From Acidimicrobiaceae bacterium (GTDB taxonomy: Bacteria > Actinomycetota > Acidimicrobiia > Acidimicrobiales > Aldehydirespiratoraceae), in assembly GCA_009843915.1 (NCBI GenBank), contig VYCM01000130.1:1-47722 (forward strand): 47,722 nt of DNA, given 5' to 3'. Positions 25,213-34,627 of this stretch are shown one piece after another. The position numbers were made by a program, and so were the translations under genes. Below the pieces are notes generated by a model that worked only from the letters and a program-made list of their open reading frames with translations, searched no databases and had not been told where the DNA came from. Within the stretch, counting starts at the first letter, position 1; each line of letters begins with the position of its first letter.

Positions 25213-25214
25213 CT

Positions 25215-26325
<1,111 letters not shown>

Positions 26326-26333
<8 letters not shown>

Positions 26334-27018
26334 TCCAGCGGCTGCGTCCGAAACTCAGACCCGCCCTGGCCTCGTCGTCTTCGTCGCCGGCACCGGCACC
26401 GAGGTGGGCAAGACCTGGGCGTCGGCCGAGCTGACCCGGGTCCTGCGGGACAGGGAGTGCGCCGTCGCGGCGTGCAAGCCCGTCCAGTCCTACGACCCGG
26501 ATGAGGCCGGCCCGACCGACGCGGCTGCGCTGGCCGCGGCCACCGGCCAGCACCCCGACGACGTCTGCCCGCCCGAGCACACCTATCCGGTGCCGCTGGC
26601 CCCGCCCATGGCCGCCCGCAAGCTCGGTCGGGTCTGCCCCACCGTCGACGAGCTGGCTGCCGGATGCCGCTTCAGCGCAGCAGTCGACATCGGGTTGGTG
26701 GAGGGTGTGGGCGGCCTCTACTCGCCACTGGCGTCCGACGGGCACAACCTGGACCTGATCGAGAGGGTCGAACCCGATCTGGTCATCGTGGTGGCGTCGG
26801 CCGCTCTGGGCGGCATCCACGACTCCATGGCCTGCACGTTGCCGCTGTCCGCCTACCGTCACGCGGTGTTTCTCAACCGCTTCGATCCCGGGATCGAGGT
26901 CCACACCCTGAACGTGCAGTGGTTGCGCGATGCGGGCTTGGCCGTAGCGACCAATCTGTCCGAAATGGCGGACATCGTCTGCTTGACCCTCCGAGGACGG
27001 TCCTGCGGCGACGCTTGA
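26326..27018 (+). CDS. bioD: Dethiobiotin synthetase (230 aa)
   Basis: ATP-dependent carboxylation of diaminopelargonate to dethiobiotin, with CO2/bicarbonate as substrate. The P-loop AGTGTEVGKT (21-30) is preceded by a beta strand (LVVFV). CKPVQSYDPDE carries the family lysine, and EGVGGLYSPL is the conserved substrate loop. Length is normal. The ATG overlaps the bioF end by 8 nt. No bioB, bioC or bioH is in the window, so biotin synthase must lie elsewhere. A bicarbonate-capable SulP transporter gene begins 18 nt downstream. Confidence 0.94.
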
Positions 27019-27020
27019 TC

Positions 27021-27026
27021 TATTCT
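27021..27026 (+). promoter_or_regulatory. -10-like hexamer TATTCT before the second SulP gene
   Basis: TATTCT lies 10 nt before the ATG at 27037, directly after the bioD stop. It would give the SulP gene its own, nearly leaderless transcript. No clear -35. Confidence 0.35.
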
Positions 27027-27036
27027 GCGTTGTGAA

Positions 27037-28686
27037 ATGAGCTTGCAAGTCAGCGACAAGCTCCAAGGGCTTCGAGGAGACATCTTCGGAGGGATGACCG
27101 CGGCCGTGGTAGCCCTGCCGCTGTCGCTGGCCTTCGGAGTCGCTTCAGGGCTCGGAGCTATCGAGGGTCTGTACAGCGCCGTCGTGGTGGGCATGCTCGC
27201 CGCTCTGCTGGGCGGATCGAAGACCCAGATCTCCGGACCCACCGCGCCGCTGTCGGTCGCGATGGCGGTCGTGTTCGTCGACTACGCCGACGGGGAACTG
27301 TCCAAAGCCCTGGCCATCGTGGCAATGGCTGGGATCATCCAGGTGCTGCTCGGCGCGCTGCGGCTCGGCACCTTCGTCGCCTACACGCCCTATGCGGTGG
27401 TGTCGGGGTTCACCAGCGCGGTCGGCCTGATCATCATCATCGTCCAAGTGCTGCCGTTCTTCGGCACCGAGGTAGCCCTCGGCGGCGCGATCAAGTCTCT
27501 GCGCGAGTGGCCGGATGCAGTCACCAACGTCGACCCGAGCGCGCTCACGCTGGGGCTCATCACCCTGGCGGTGTGCATCTTCTGGCCGGGACGGCTTCAG
27601 CGGTTCCTGCCGCCTTCAGTGGCCGCGCTGATCATCGGAACGCTGGTAGGCGTGCTGTGGCTGAGCGAGGCACCGACGATCGGTGAGGTTCCCACCGGCC
27701 TCCCCGACCTGATGGTTCCCGAGCTCAGCTTCGGCGATCTGGGGAGCGCGCTGCCGGCTGCGGTCACCATCGCCCTGCTCGGCTCCATCAACAGCCTCCT
27801 CACCGCCAGGGTGGCCGATTCGCTGACCCGCCAGAACCACGACCCCAGCCGCGAGCTCATGGGCGCCGGGGCAGCCAACGTGGTGGTGGCCTTCATCGGC
27901 GGCGTCCCGGGCGCGGGGGCCACGTCGTGCACGGTGGCCAACGTCAAGGCCGGCGGCCGGTCCAGGGTCTCCGGGGTGCTGTGCGCCACCATCCTGGCCG
28001 CGCTGGTCCTGGGGCTGGGGCGTTACGTCGACGCCATACCCCACGCCGTGCTGGCCGGCATCCTCATCAAGATCGGGTTCAACATCATCGACTGGCGCTA
28101 CCTGGCCCATATCCATCGCGTCCCGAGGGAGAACGTGGTGGTCCTAGCGCTGACTCTCGTTCTGTCCATCGTCTCGGACCTGGTGATCGCGGTGGCCGTA
28201 GGCCTGGTGATGGCGGCGTTGACCGGCGCCCGCCAGGTGGAGCGACTGGAACTCGACAAGGTGATCTCAACCCCGCTGCTCGACATGACCTTCCTGGCGG
28301 ATCCCGAAGCGGACGACGACGCCTTCGATCTCGACGACGACGACCCGTTCGCGGCCCGGGTCGGCCTCCTGTCGCTGCGGGGCAGCTTTACTTCGGCCTC
28401 GTCCACCAGGCTCTTCAAGACCATCAACCACGACATGGCCGAGCACGAAGTGGTGATCTTCGACTTCACCGACACCGCGTATGTGGACGACAGCGCCGCC
28501 CTCGCCATCGGCCAGTTGGCCGACACGGCGCGCGATGCCGACACCCAGTGCATCGTCCTGGGCATGTCCAGCATGACCGACACCAGCGTCTACGCGCTGA
28601 ACGTGCTGCGGGAGATCCCCGAGGAGAACTTCGTCGAGAATCTTGACGAAGCTCGGGTGGTCGCCCGCCGCCTGCTAGACGACTAG
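27037..28686 (+). CDS. SulP family anion transporter with STAS domain (549 aa)
   Basis: Paralog of the protein at 17652-19283, collinear over its length. The membrane domain begins with LRGDIFGGMTAAVVALPLSLAF, with GPTAPLSVAM in place of the other copy's GPTGPMAIAM. The C-terminal STAS domain carries DFTDTAYVDDSAAL. An acidic insertion (EADDDAFDLDDDD) precedes the STAS domain and is absent from the first copy. It probably transports a small anion; bicarbonate, sulfate and dicarboxylates are family options. It follows bioD by 18 nt, so read-through from the biotin operon is possible. Confidence 0.92.
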   Translation: MSLQVSDKLQGLRGDIFGGMTAAVVALPLSLAFGVASGLGAIEGLYSAVVVGMLAALLGGSKTQISGPTAPLSVAMAVVFVDYADGELSKALAIVAMAGIIQVLLGALRLGTFVAYTPYAVVSGFTSAVGLIIIIVQVLPFFGTEVALGGAIKSLREWPDAVTNVDPSALTLGLITLAVCIFWPGRLQRFLPPSVAALIIGTLVGVLWLSEAPTIGEVPTGLPDLMVPELSFGDLGSALPAAVTIALLGSINSLLTARVADSLTRQNHDPSRELMGAGAANVVVAFIGGVPGAGATSCTVANVKAGGRSRVSGVLCATILAALVLGLGRYVDAIPHAVLAGILIKIGFNIIDWRYLAHIHRVPRENVVVLALTLVLSIVSDLVIAVAVGLVMAALTGARQVERLELDKVISTPLLDMTFLADPEADDDAFDLDDDDPFAARVGLLSLRGSFTSASSTRLFKTINHDMAEHEVVIFDFTDTAYVDDSAALAIGQLADTARDADTQCIVLGMSSMTDTSVYALNVLREIPEENFVENLDEARVVARRLLDD

Positions 28687-28699
28687 AAGCCTCAGCAGG

Positions 28700-29629
28700 T
28701 CAAGTGAGGGTTCCGGCCCGCTCGGCGGGGTGTACGGGATGGTCGAACGGCCGCACACCGAAGCGGCGGGCCAACTCGAAATAGCCGCGGTAGAGCCCCG
28801 CCCCCGAGGCGGCCTCGTCGTAACCGCCGGTGGCCTTGGCGTGAGCCGACAGCCGGTACCAGGGCACACCCGGATCGGCGTGGTGGACATGGTGGAGGTT
28901 GTTGTAGAGGTACAACATGCTGAAGAAGCGCCCCGACCGCACGACCGCGGAGCGGGTGGCGCCCTCCACCCAGCGGTGCTCGCAATAGGACCTCATAAGG
29001 GTCAGGGAGTTCCCCAGATAAGTGGCCCCGAGCACGTACTGCCACCAGGGGACCCCCATGACCACCACCACGAAGGCGATGAGCGCGGCCGCGGCCACCA
29101 CATGCGCCGACCACCACCGGGCCAACTCCCGGTCACCCCGGCGGATCTCGCGGGCCTGGTGGACGAGCACCCCGGCGATGTATCGGGGCGGTCCCAGCAG
29201 CAGGCGGCCAAGCAGGGTGTGGTGGGCGAGCACGAACGCCCGGCCCAAGCGGCCCATTGACCTCCACTGCTCGGCAGTCACGTAGAAGCTCTCGCTGTCA
29301 TCGATCGGGTCTGTCAGCTCGGGGCAGTCGTGATGATCCCAGTGGGAGCGCCGGTACACCAGGTAGGGCAGGTTCAGCGCCACAGGCAGCGAGCCCAGAA
29401 CTGCGTTCAGCCGCTGGCTCCTGAAGGGATGGCCGTGGATGGTCTCATGCTGGAGCGAGCCGTGCCACGCTGCGATCAAGCCGAGCGCGAGGATGGTTAC
29501 CGGCCAGGGAGTAACGCCATGGAGGGCCAATACCGCCAGCCACAGGCCGTGCACTGCAACCGCGACCGCGACCGTGCGCCACTCCACGGTCGGCCCAGAG
29601 GCCGAACGAACAGGCGCATCGGTAGCCAC
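28700..29629 (-). CDS. Fatty acid desaturase family protein (309 aa)
   Basis: Membrane di-iron desaturase/hydroxylase. Three His boxes are present: HETIH (61-65), HWDHH (96-100) and HHVHH (246-250, followed by ADPGVPWY). They are separated by hydrophobic segments that would place the di-iron site on the cytoplasmic side. Enzymes of this family desaturate or hydroxylate fatty acyl chains, sterols or carotenoids. The GTG at 29629 has GGAGG 4 nt upstream. It is divergent from an XRE-type regulator across 170 bp, which suggests regulation by that protein. Confidence 0.9.
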   Translation of the reverse strand: MATDAPVRSASGPTVEWRTVAVAVAVHGLWLAVLALHGVTPWPVTILALGLIAAWHGSLQHETIHGHPFRSQRLNAVLGSLPVALNLPYLVYRRSHWDHHDCPELTDPIDDSESFYVTAEQWRSMGRLGRAFVLAHHTLLGRLLLGPPRYIAGVLVHQAREIRRGDRELARWWSAHVVAAAALIAFVVVVMGVPWWQYVLGATYLGNSLTLMRSYCEHRWVEGATRSAVVRSGRFFSMLYLYNNLHHVHHADPGVPWYRLSAHAKATGGYDEAASGAGLYRGYFELARRFGVRPFDHPVHPAERAGTLT

Positions 29630-29770
29630 CGCACCTCCAATGTCGCGACGGATCCGGGACGATCCCCCATTCCCCGTCCATCAACGTAGGAACTCCGACC
29701 CTCGCGCCGGGCGATGACTTGCACACAATCCGTAGCACTATCGCACAAAGCACAAGATCTGTAGCGCTAA

Positions 29771-29786
29771 TACAACGATTGTTGTA
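29771..29786. promoter_or_regulatory. Palindromic operator candidate TACAAC-N4-GTTGTA
   Basis: Perfect 6-bp inverted repeat (TACAACgattGTTGTA) overlapping the first two bases of the -10-like TAGAAT (29785-29790), 13 nt before the XRE regulator ATG. Placement is classical for autorepression, and the same gap serves the divergent desaturase. Confidence 0.6.
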
Positions 29787-29790
29787 GAAT
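29785..29790 (+). promoter_or_regulatory. -10-like hexamer TAGAAT of the XRE regulator gene
   Basis: TAGAAT lies 9 nt before the ATG at 29800, so the transcript would be leaderless or nearly so. It is overlapped by the palindrome at 29771-29786. Confidence 0.5.
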
Positions 29791-29799
29791 TGCCACGCC

Positions 29800-30651
29800 A
29801 TGGCCAGCCAGACCGAGTTGGTGAACCGCTTCCGGGAGCGGCTCGGCGAGTTGGTGGCCGACACCGGGCAGTCTCGCTCGGACTTCGCCGCCTACGCCGG
29901 GGTCGACCGGTCCACGCTCTCGCAGCTCCTGTCCAGCCGCAACCGCCGCCTCCCCCGGGTGGAAACCCTGGCGGCAATCGCCGAGGCATCGGCCGTCTCG
30001 GTGGACTGGCTGCTCGGACTGGCCCACGGCGGCCCGGCCCGTGCCGACATCGTCCACGAGGAGTTCGCATTGAACCTCGACGAGTTGAGCCCCCTCGACG
30101 AGGCCTGGATCGAATGGCACGAACAGTCGGCCGGCTCGAAGGTCCGCACCCTGCCCGCGTCGCTGCCCGACCTCCTGAAGACGGAGGCCGTGATCCGCCA
30201 TGAGGTCCAGCGCTACACCACGATCAGGCCCGAGCAGCGGATCGAGACAGCCACCGCGCCGCTCGAGCTCGCCCGGGCGCCGGGGAGCGATCTGGAATGC
30301 TGCAACTCCATCCAGGCCATCGAGGGTTTTGCCCACGGATGGGACGTCTGGGGATCGCTCGAGCACCGGCATCGGGTGGCACAGCTCGACCAGATGATCG
30401 AGCTTTGCGAGGAGCTGTACCCGACATTCCGGTGGTTCCTCTACGACGGCCGGCAGCGGTACTCCGCCGCGGTCACCGTCTTCGGCCTGGACCGGGCCGT
30501 GCTCTACCTGGGACAGATGTACCTCGTGCTCAACAACCGCAACCATGTCACGACGTTCGTCAAGCACTTCGACGACCTGATCCGCGCGTCGGTTGTGCAG
30601 CCGCCCGGGGTCCCCAACCTGCTGCGCAAGCTCCGGTCAGAGATCACCTAG
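29800..30651 (+). CDS. XRE-family helix-turn-helix transcriptional regulator (283 aa)
   Basis: N-terminal Cro/C1-type HTH at about residues 8-66 (RFRERLGELVADTG, SDFAAYAGVDRSTLSQLLS, LAAIAEASAVSVDWLLG). The C-terminal about 200 residues are a soluble domain I do not recognise (segments LEHRHRVAQLDQMIELCEE, RWFLYDGRQRYSAAVTVFG); by its length it is likely a ligand-sensing or oligomerisation domain. It is divergent from a desaturase gene. The perfect palindrome at its promoter suggests autorepression and perhaps control of the desaturase. The ATG is set by TAGAAT 9 nt upstream and by the HTH starting at once. Confidence 0.88.
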   Translation: MASQTELVNRFRERLGELVADTGQSRSDFAAYAGVDRSTLSQLLSSRNRRLPRVETLAAIAEASAVSVDWLLGLAHGGPARADIVHEEFALNLDELSPLDEAWIEWHEQSAGSKVRTLPASLPDLLKTEAVIRHEVQRYTTIRPEQRIETATAPLELARAPGSDLECCNSIQAIEGFAHGWDVWGSLEHRHRVAQLDQMIELCEELYPTFRWFLYDGRQRYSAAVTVFGLDRAVLYLGQMYLVLNNRNHVTTFVKHFDDLIRASVVQPPGVPNLLRKLRSEIT

Positions 30652-30664
30652 CCGCGGCGGTATG

Positions 30665-30670
30665 TAGGAT
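30665..30670 (+). promoter_or_regulatory. -10-like hexamer TAGGAT, likely leaderless start
   Basis: TAGGAT lies 8 nt before the GTG at 30679 and supports that start and a transcript separate from the XRE gene. Confidence 0.4.
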
Positions 30671-30678
30671 TCGCGGTC

Positions 30679-31527
30679 GTGGCATCCGACGATCGCACCG
30701 TGTCGTTCGAGCCGGAGCAGTTCGAGACCATCCGGGTCGACATCTCCGATCACGTCTGCCGCGTCACCCTCGACCGGCCCGAAGTGCTGAACGCCTTCAA
30801 CGATCAGATGCGCCGGGAGATCCGGTCCACCTGGCGGGCGCTGCGCGCGATGGACGAGGCACGGGTCGTGGTGGTGACCGCCACCGGCGACAAGGCCTTC
30901 TGCGTGGGCGTCGACCGCTCCGAGGATCTGGTGGCCCTCGAGGGCACGGGCGACAAGCTCTACGGCACCTCGAACAACTACATGTACGACGATCCCGGCG
31001 ACGACATCGGCCCCAAGGCGTGCGACCTTTGGAAGCCGGTGATCACTGCGGTCAACGGCATCTGCTGCGCCGGTGCCTTCTACCTGGTGGCTGAATCCGA
31101 CATCATCATCGCCGCCGAGAACGCCACCTTCTTCGACCCCCACGTGACCTACGGGATGGCCGCGGTGTACGAGCCGATGAAGCTGGTGCCGCGGATGCCG
31201 CTGGGCGAGGTCCTGCGGCTCGCTCTGGTCGGAAACCACGAACGCATGACGGCACAGACCGCCCAACGGGTCGGGCTGGTGTCGGAGGTGGTGCCCCTCG
31301 CCGAGCTCCAGGACGCCGCCGACCGGCTGGCGAAGATCGTCGCCTCGCAGCCACCCGACGCCGTGCAAGGCACCCTCCGGGCCATCTGGGCCGCCAGCGA
31401 CATGGGCCGTCTCGACGCGCTGGCGATGGCCCCGTCGATCCTCACCACCGGAACCAGCGTCGACGCGCTGGCCGAGGGCCAAGCCACCTTCTCGGAAGGC
31501 AAGCGCATCAAGCCCCGCCTGCGCTAA
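30679..31527 (+). CDS. Enoyl-CoA hydratase/isomerase (crotonase) family protein with atypical active site (282 aa)
   Basis: Crotonase fold with the N-terminal LDRPEVLNAFND and the oxyanion-hole region FCVGVDRSEDL. Both glutamates of canonical hydratases appear replaced: the first position, six residues before the Asp in AESDIIIA, is Tyr, and the FGQPE motif reads FFDPH. The sequence around it (NGICCAGAFYLVAES) is cysteine-containing and unusual. It is unlikely to be a standard hydratase; isomerase, hydrolase or lyase chemistry is possible. It has no operon partner on the same strand closer than the VOC gene 72 nt downstream. Confidence 0.87.
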   Translation: MASDDRTVSFEPEQFETIRVDISDHVCRVTLDRPEVLNAFNDQMRREIRSTWRALRAMDEARVVVVTATGDKAFCVGVDRSEDLVALEGTGDKLYGTSNNYMYDDPGDDIGPKACDLWKPVITAVNGICCAGAFYLVAESDIIIAAENATFFDPHVTYGMAAVYEPMKLVPRMPLGEVLRLALVGNHERMTAQTAQRVGLVSEVVPLAELQDAADRLAKIVASQPPDAVQGTLRAIWAASDMGRLDALAMAPSILTTGTSVDALAEGQATFSEGKRIKPRLR

Positions 31528-31599
31528 CCCGACAGCGCCGACTTATTCCGGCCGATACGCCGCTGCTAGGTTGAGCCCGCCCGCGGATGGGAGCACACC

Positions 31600-32097
31600 A
31601 TGACCGAGCCCTACCCGAACACGCTCGTTTTCGTCGACATCCCCACCGACGAACCCGACAGAGCCGAGCAGTTCTACAACGAGGTATTCGGCTGGAAGAT
31701 CAACCCACGCCCCGCCGGGTCGTTCTACCAGGTGGTGCCCGGCCAGAACTTCAAACTCCCCGACGGCACCCAAGGGCCCACCGGCAACCTGCACCTGGGC
31801 ATCACCAACGTCGCCAACCGCCGTCCCCACCCCACCGACGAGGGTCTCGAGCCCCGGCACCTCTGCCGCGACGGGCACTCCATACGCCTCTGGATCCTCG
31901 TGTCGCCCGACGACGACATGGACGCCATATCCGACCGGGCTGTGGCCCGTGGCGCCACCGACCTGTGGCGTCACCACTATTTCGGGGAGTTCAACGGCTA
32001 CAACAACGCCTTCACGGATCCGTGGGGCAACACCCTGGTGCTGTGGACTTACGGCAGCGACGAGCCCGACATGCCCGACGGATGGACCCAGGAGTAA
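31600..32097 (+). CDS. VOC family protein (165 aa)
   Basis: Vicinal oxygen chelate protein: FVDIPTDEPDRAEQFYNEVFGW at the N-terminus and DPWGNTLVLW at the C-terminus mark the paired VOC modules. Similar proteins are annotated as glyoxalases or extradiol-dioxygenase-like; the exact reaction is unknown. The ATG has GGGAG 6 nt upstream. It is followed after 6 nt by a second VOC gene and then a SnoaL-like gene, a three-gene operon of small fold-type enzymes. Confidence 0.85.
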   Translation: MTEPYPNTLVFVDIPTDEPDRAEQFYNEVFGWKINPRPAGSFYQVVPGQNFKLPDGTQGPTGNLHLGITNVANRRPHPTDEGLEPRHLCRDGHSIRLWILVSPDDDMDAISDRAVARGATDLWRHHYFGEFNGYNNAFTDPWGNTLVLWTYGSDEPDMPDGWTQE

Positions 32098-32103
32098 CCG
32101 GAC

Positions 32104-32574
32104 ATGGCCGACACATACACAGTTCATCCGCCTCACGCCCGCTGGACCCATGTGGCCCTGCGGGTCACCGACATCGACGCCAGCATCGACTGGTACACCA
32201 CTCACACGCCGCTCAAGCTGCTGGACAAGCGGGAGGACGCCGACGGCTACGGCGCCTGGCTGGGGCACGACGACTCCCCCGACAAGCCCTTCATCCTGGT
32301 GCTGGCCCAGTTCTTCCCCGAGTCCGACCCGTTCAAGGACGCGCCCATCGCCACCCTGGCGCCCTTCGCCCACCTGGGAGTGGAGGTGACCAGCCGGGAG
32401 GAGCTCGACGCCGCCGCCGAGCAGGCCAGGGCCGAGGGCTGCCTGGCCATGCCTCCCACCGACATGCCCGCGCCCATCGGGTACATCTGCATGATCAGCG
32501 ATCCCGACGGCAACATGATCGAGCTCAGCTACGACCAGGGCGTCTACGCGCACGCCCAGAAGGTGATGCGCTGA
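32104..32574 (+). CDS. VOC family protein (156 aa)
   Basis: Second vicinal oxygen chelate protein of the trio. HARWTHVALRVTDIDASIDW at the N-terminus carries the first candidate ligand His, FAHLGVEVTS the central one, and DPDGNMIELSYDQG the C-terminal Glu; this is the classical H/E metal pattern of glyoxalase I-like enzymes. It is not closely similar to its neighbour at 31600. Its stop overlaps the CTG that seems to start the next gene. Confidence 0.88.
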   Translation: MADTYTVHPPHARWTHVALRVTDIDASIDWYTTHTPLKLLDKREDADGYGAWLGHDDSPDKPFILVLAQFFPESDPFKDAPIATLAPFAHLGVEVTSREELDAAAEQARAEGCLAMPPTDMPAPIGYICMISDPDGNMIELSYDQGVYAHAQKVMR

Positions 32575-32981
32575 GCACCTCCGGGGCGGGGGGAGACGCG
32601 GCCGAAGCGACACGATCCGTCGCGGCGTCCTATCTGGCCTCGTTCGCCACGGGCGACCCTGAGGCGGTGGCCGCGCACGTCGGCGACGGCTTCGTCAACC
32701 AGCACCCCAGCGCACTGGGATCGCCCAGCCAGGGCAAGGCGGCCTACTTGGAGCGTCTGGCCGACTTCCTGGCCACATTCTCGGGCCTGACCTACGAGGC
32801 CGTCGACATAGTGGTCGAGGGCGACCGGGCGGCCGCCGCCTACGTGATGCGGGCCGAAGTGGACGGAACCCCGATCGAGATCGGTGGCGTGATGCGGCTG
32901 ACGATCCGGGACGGGCTGATCGAGCGTCGGGTCGACTACTTCGACAGCCTGACCTTCCTGCGTCAGACCGGCCAAGCCTGA
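32571..32981 (+). CDS. SnoaL-like / ester cyclase-type polyketide cyclase family protein (136 aa)
   Basis: Cone-fold protein: SVAASYLASFATGDPEAVAAHVGDGF, QHPSALGSPSQGKAAYLERL and the C-terminal RLTIRDGLIERRVDYFDSL match SnoaL-type isomerase/cyclase proteins. No ATG, GTG or TTG in this frame lies before residue 32, and the first available (a GTG) would delete the N-terminal helix. The likeliest start is the CTG at 32571, overlapping the previous stop as CTGA; it parallels the GTGA overlaps used elsewhere. The start is inferred, but the frame is secure. Confidence 0.75.
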   Translation: MSTSGAGGDAAEATRSVAASYLASFATGDPEAVAAHVGDGFVNQHPSALGSPSQGKAAYLERLADFLATFSGLTYEAVDIVVEGDRAAAAYVMRAEVDGTPIEIGGVMRLTIRDGLIERRVDYFDSLTFLRQTGQA

Positions 32982-33055
32982 CCGCCCGCCCGGTCGGACC
33001 CAAGCAGTTACGTTTGTCACACTTGTCCGCGCCGCTTACGGGTAGTTCGCGCCCT

Positions 33056-33061
33056 TAGGCT
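33056..33061 (+). promoter_or_regulatory. -10-like hexamer TAGGCT, likely leaderless start
   Basis: TAGGCT lies 6 nt before the GTG at 33068. It supports that GTG as the start of the M1 lipoprotein and its transcription apart from the VOC/SnoaL trio. Confidence 0.4.
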
Positions 33062-33067
33062 GCCGCT

Positions 33068-34627
33068 GTGCGCCGCCGTCACTGGTCGATCATTGCAGCG
33101 GTTGCGCTTCTTGCATCTGCCTGCGGCGGTACGGCCAGCGACGAGTCCGCCGACACCGTCCCACCGACCTCGCTCGCGGCCACGACCACCAGCACGACCG
33201 TCGCAACCGCCACGACCACCAGCACAACCACCACGACTACATCGACGACCACAACCACCCCGGTCACAACGACATCCACGACCACAACCACGACCGCCCC
33301 GACCACAACCACAACGGTGCCTCCAACGGAGGCAGAGGGGCTGGGCGACAGCTTCTACCCGTTCCTCGGCAACGGCGGATACGACGCCCTCCACTACGAG
33401 ATCGATCTCGATGTCGACCCGGCGGCCAACACCATCTCGGCGCTGACATCGATCACCGCTCAGGCCACCAAGGACCTCGAGGCGTTCAACCTGGACCTGT
33501 TGGGTCTGGAGGTCCACTCCGTGGCCGTCGACGGCGTCCAGGCCGCGTTCTGGAGATCGGGCCACGAACTGACCATCCAGCCCGAGAGCCAGCTCGCAGC
33601 CAGCTCGCAGTTCGAAGTAGCCGTCTCCTATTCGGGCTCGCCCGAGGCACTCGACGATCCCGGAGTGCCGTTCGCCAAGATGGGCTGGCTCCACCGGGAC
33701 GGGGTGATCTACACGCTGGGCGAGCCGTCGGGATCGATGACGTGGTTCCCGTCCAACAACCACCCCACCGACAAGGCCACCTACGAGATCCAGATCACCG
33801 TGCCGGAAGGTGTCATCGCCGCCTCGAACGGTCTCCTGGTCGATGAGACCGCCACCGACGGGCAGACCGCCTACACGTGGCGAATGGACGACTCCATGGC
33901 CAGCTACCTGGCCGCCGTCTACATCGGCGACTTCGAGCGCATCGACCACGGACCGCTCTACGACGGTGGCCCGATCATTCGCGACTACGTTCCCCGCGAC
34001 GCCTCACCCGACGTCGCGCAGGCGCTGTCGGTCACGCCGGACGTGATCGCATTCCTGGAGGAGCGCCTCGGCCCCTACCCGTTCGACGCCTACGGCACCA
34101 TCGTGATGCCGTTCCAGCTCGGGCTGGCGCTCGAGAACCAGACGCTCTCCATCCACGGGCCGGCCACCATCGGTCCGGGCATCATCGCCCACGAGGCCGC
34201 CCACCAGTGGCTGGGCAACTCCGTGTCACCCGACGACTGGAGCGAGATCTGGGTGAACGAGGGCTTCGCCACCTACCTGCACCTCATGTTTGAGACCGAA
34301 CACTTCGAAGGGGACTTCAACGACACCATGACCCAGGTGCACGCGTGGCTGTCCAGCGAGGGCATCGGACCGCCCAAGGGCATCGAGATCCAGGACCTGT
34401 TCGGCGCATCGGTCTACTACCGGGGTGCCGCAACGCTGCACGCCCTGCGCCTCCACACCGGCGACGACACCTTCTACACGATCCTGAGGACCCACTACGA
34501 CCGGTCGGCCGGCGGCGACACCAACACCGATGAGTTCCTGGGGATCGTCGACGAGTTCGCCGGACCCGAGGCTGTGGACCTGGTCGAGTCCTGGCTGTAC
34601 GACGAAGCAGTCCCGGCCTTTCCGTGA
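33068..34627 (+). CDS. M1 family metallopeptidase, lipoprotein with Thr-rich linker (519 aa)
   Basis: Exported zinc aminopeptidase. A signal peptide (RRRHWSIIAAVALLASAC) ends with C19 as a lipidation site, followed by a linker of nearly pure Thr (about residues 37-86). The M1 N-terminal beta domain and thermolysin-like catalytic domain follow: HEAAH at 375-379 and the third ligand E398 in VNEGF (HExxH-x18-E), with LALENQ at the GAMEN position. The C-terminal ERAP-like helical domains are missing, giving 519 residues instead of about 850. It should trim peptides outside the membrane. Its stop overlaps the methyltransferase start by 4 nt. Confidence 0.93.
   Translation: MRRRHWSIIAAVALLASACGGTASDESADTVPPTSLAATTTSTTVATATTTSTTTTTTSTTTTTPVTTTSTTTTTTAPTTTTTVPPTEAEGLGDSFYPFLGNGGYDALHYEIDLDVDPAANTISALTSITAQATKDLEAFNLDLLGLEVHSVAVDGVQAAFWRSGHELTIQPESQLAASSQFEVAVSYSGSPEALDDPGVPFAKMGWLHRDGVIYTLGEPSGSMTWFPSNNHPTDKATYEIQITVPEGVIAASNGLLVDETATDGQTAYTWRMDDSMASYLAAVYIGDFERIDHGPLYDGGPIIRDYVPRDASPDVAQALSVTPDVIAFLEERLGPYPFDAYGTIVMPFQLGLALENQTLSIHGPATIGPGIIAHEAAHQWLGNSVSPDDWSEIWVNEGFATYLHLMFETEHFEGDFNDTMTQVHAWLSSEGIGPPKGIEIQDLFGASVYYRGAATLHALRLHTGDDTFYTILRTHYDRSAGGDTNTDEFLGIVDEFAGPEAVDLVESWLYDEAVPAFP
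33176..33325 (+). repeat. Low-complexity ACN (Thr) codon tract
   Basis: About 50 codons of degenerate acc/aca/acg/act repeats, encoding the extracytoplasmic Thr-rich linker of the M1 lipoprotein. The reverse strand is open as a Val-rich frame, which is a by-product. Confidence 0.8.

Noticed and set aside
25038..25214. N-terminal extension of BioF inside bioA
   Set aside because: Low-complexity Arg-rich translation; the GTG at 25215 directly precedes the conserved N-terminus.
32982..33000. GACCG...CGGTC hairpin after the SnoaL-like gene
   Set aside because: Only 5 bp with a 6-nt loop in GC-rich DNA; such arms are expected by chance.
33079..33312. Val-rich minus-strand frame
   Set aside because: Reverse complement of the Thr (ACN) codon tract in the M1 lipoprotein; pure by-product of codon composition.
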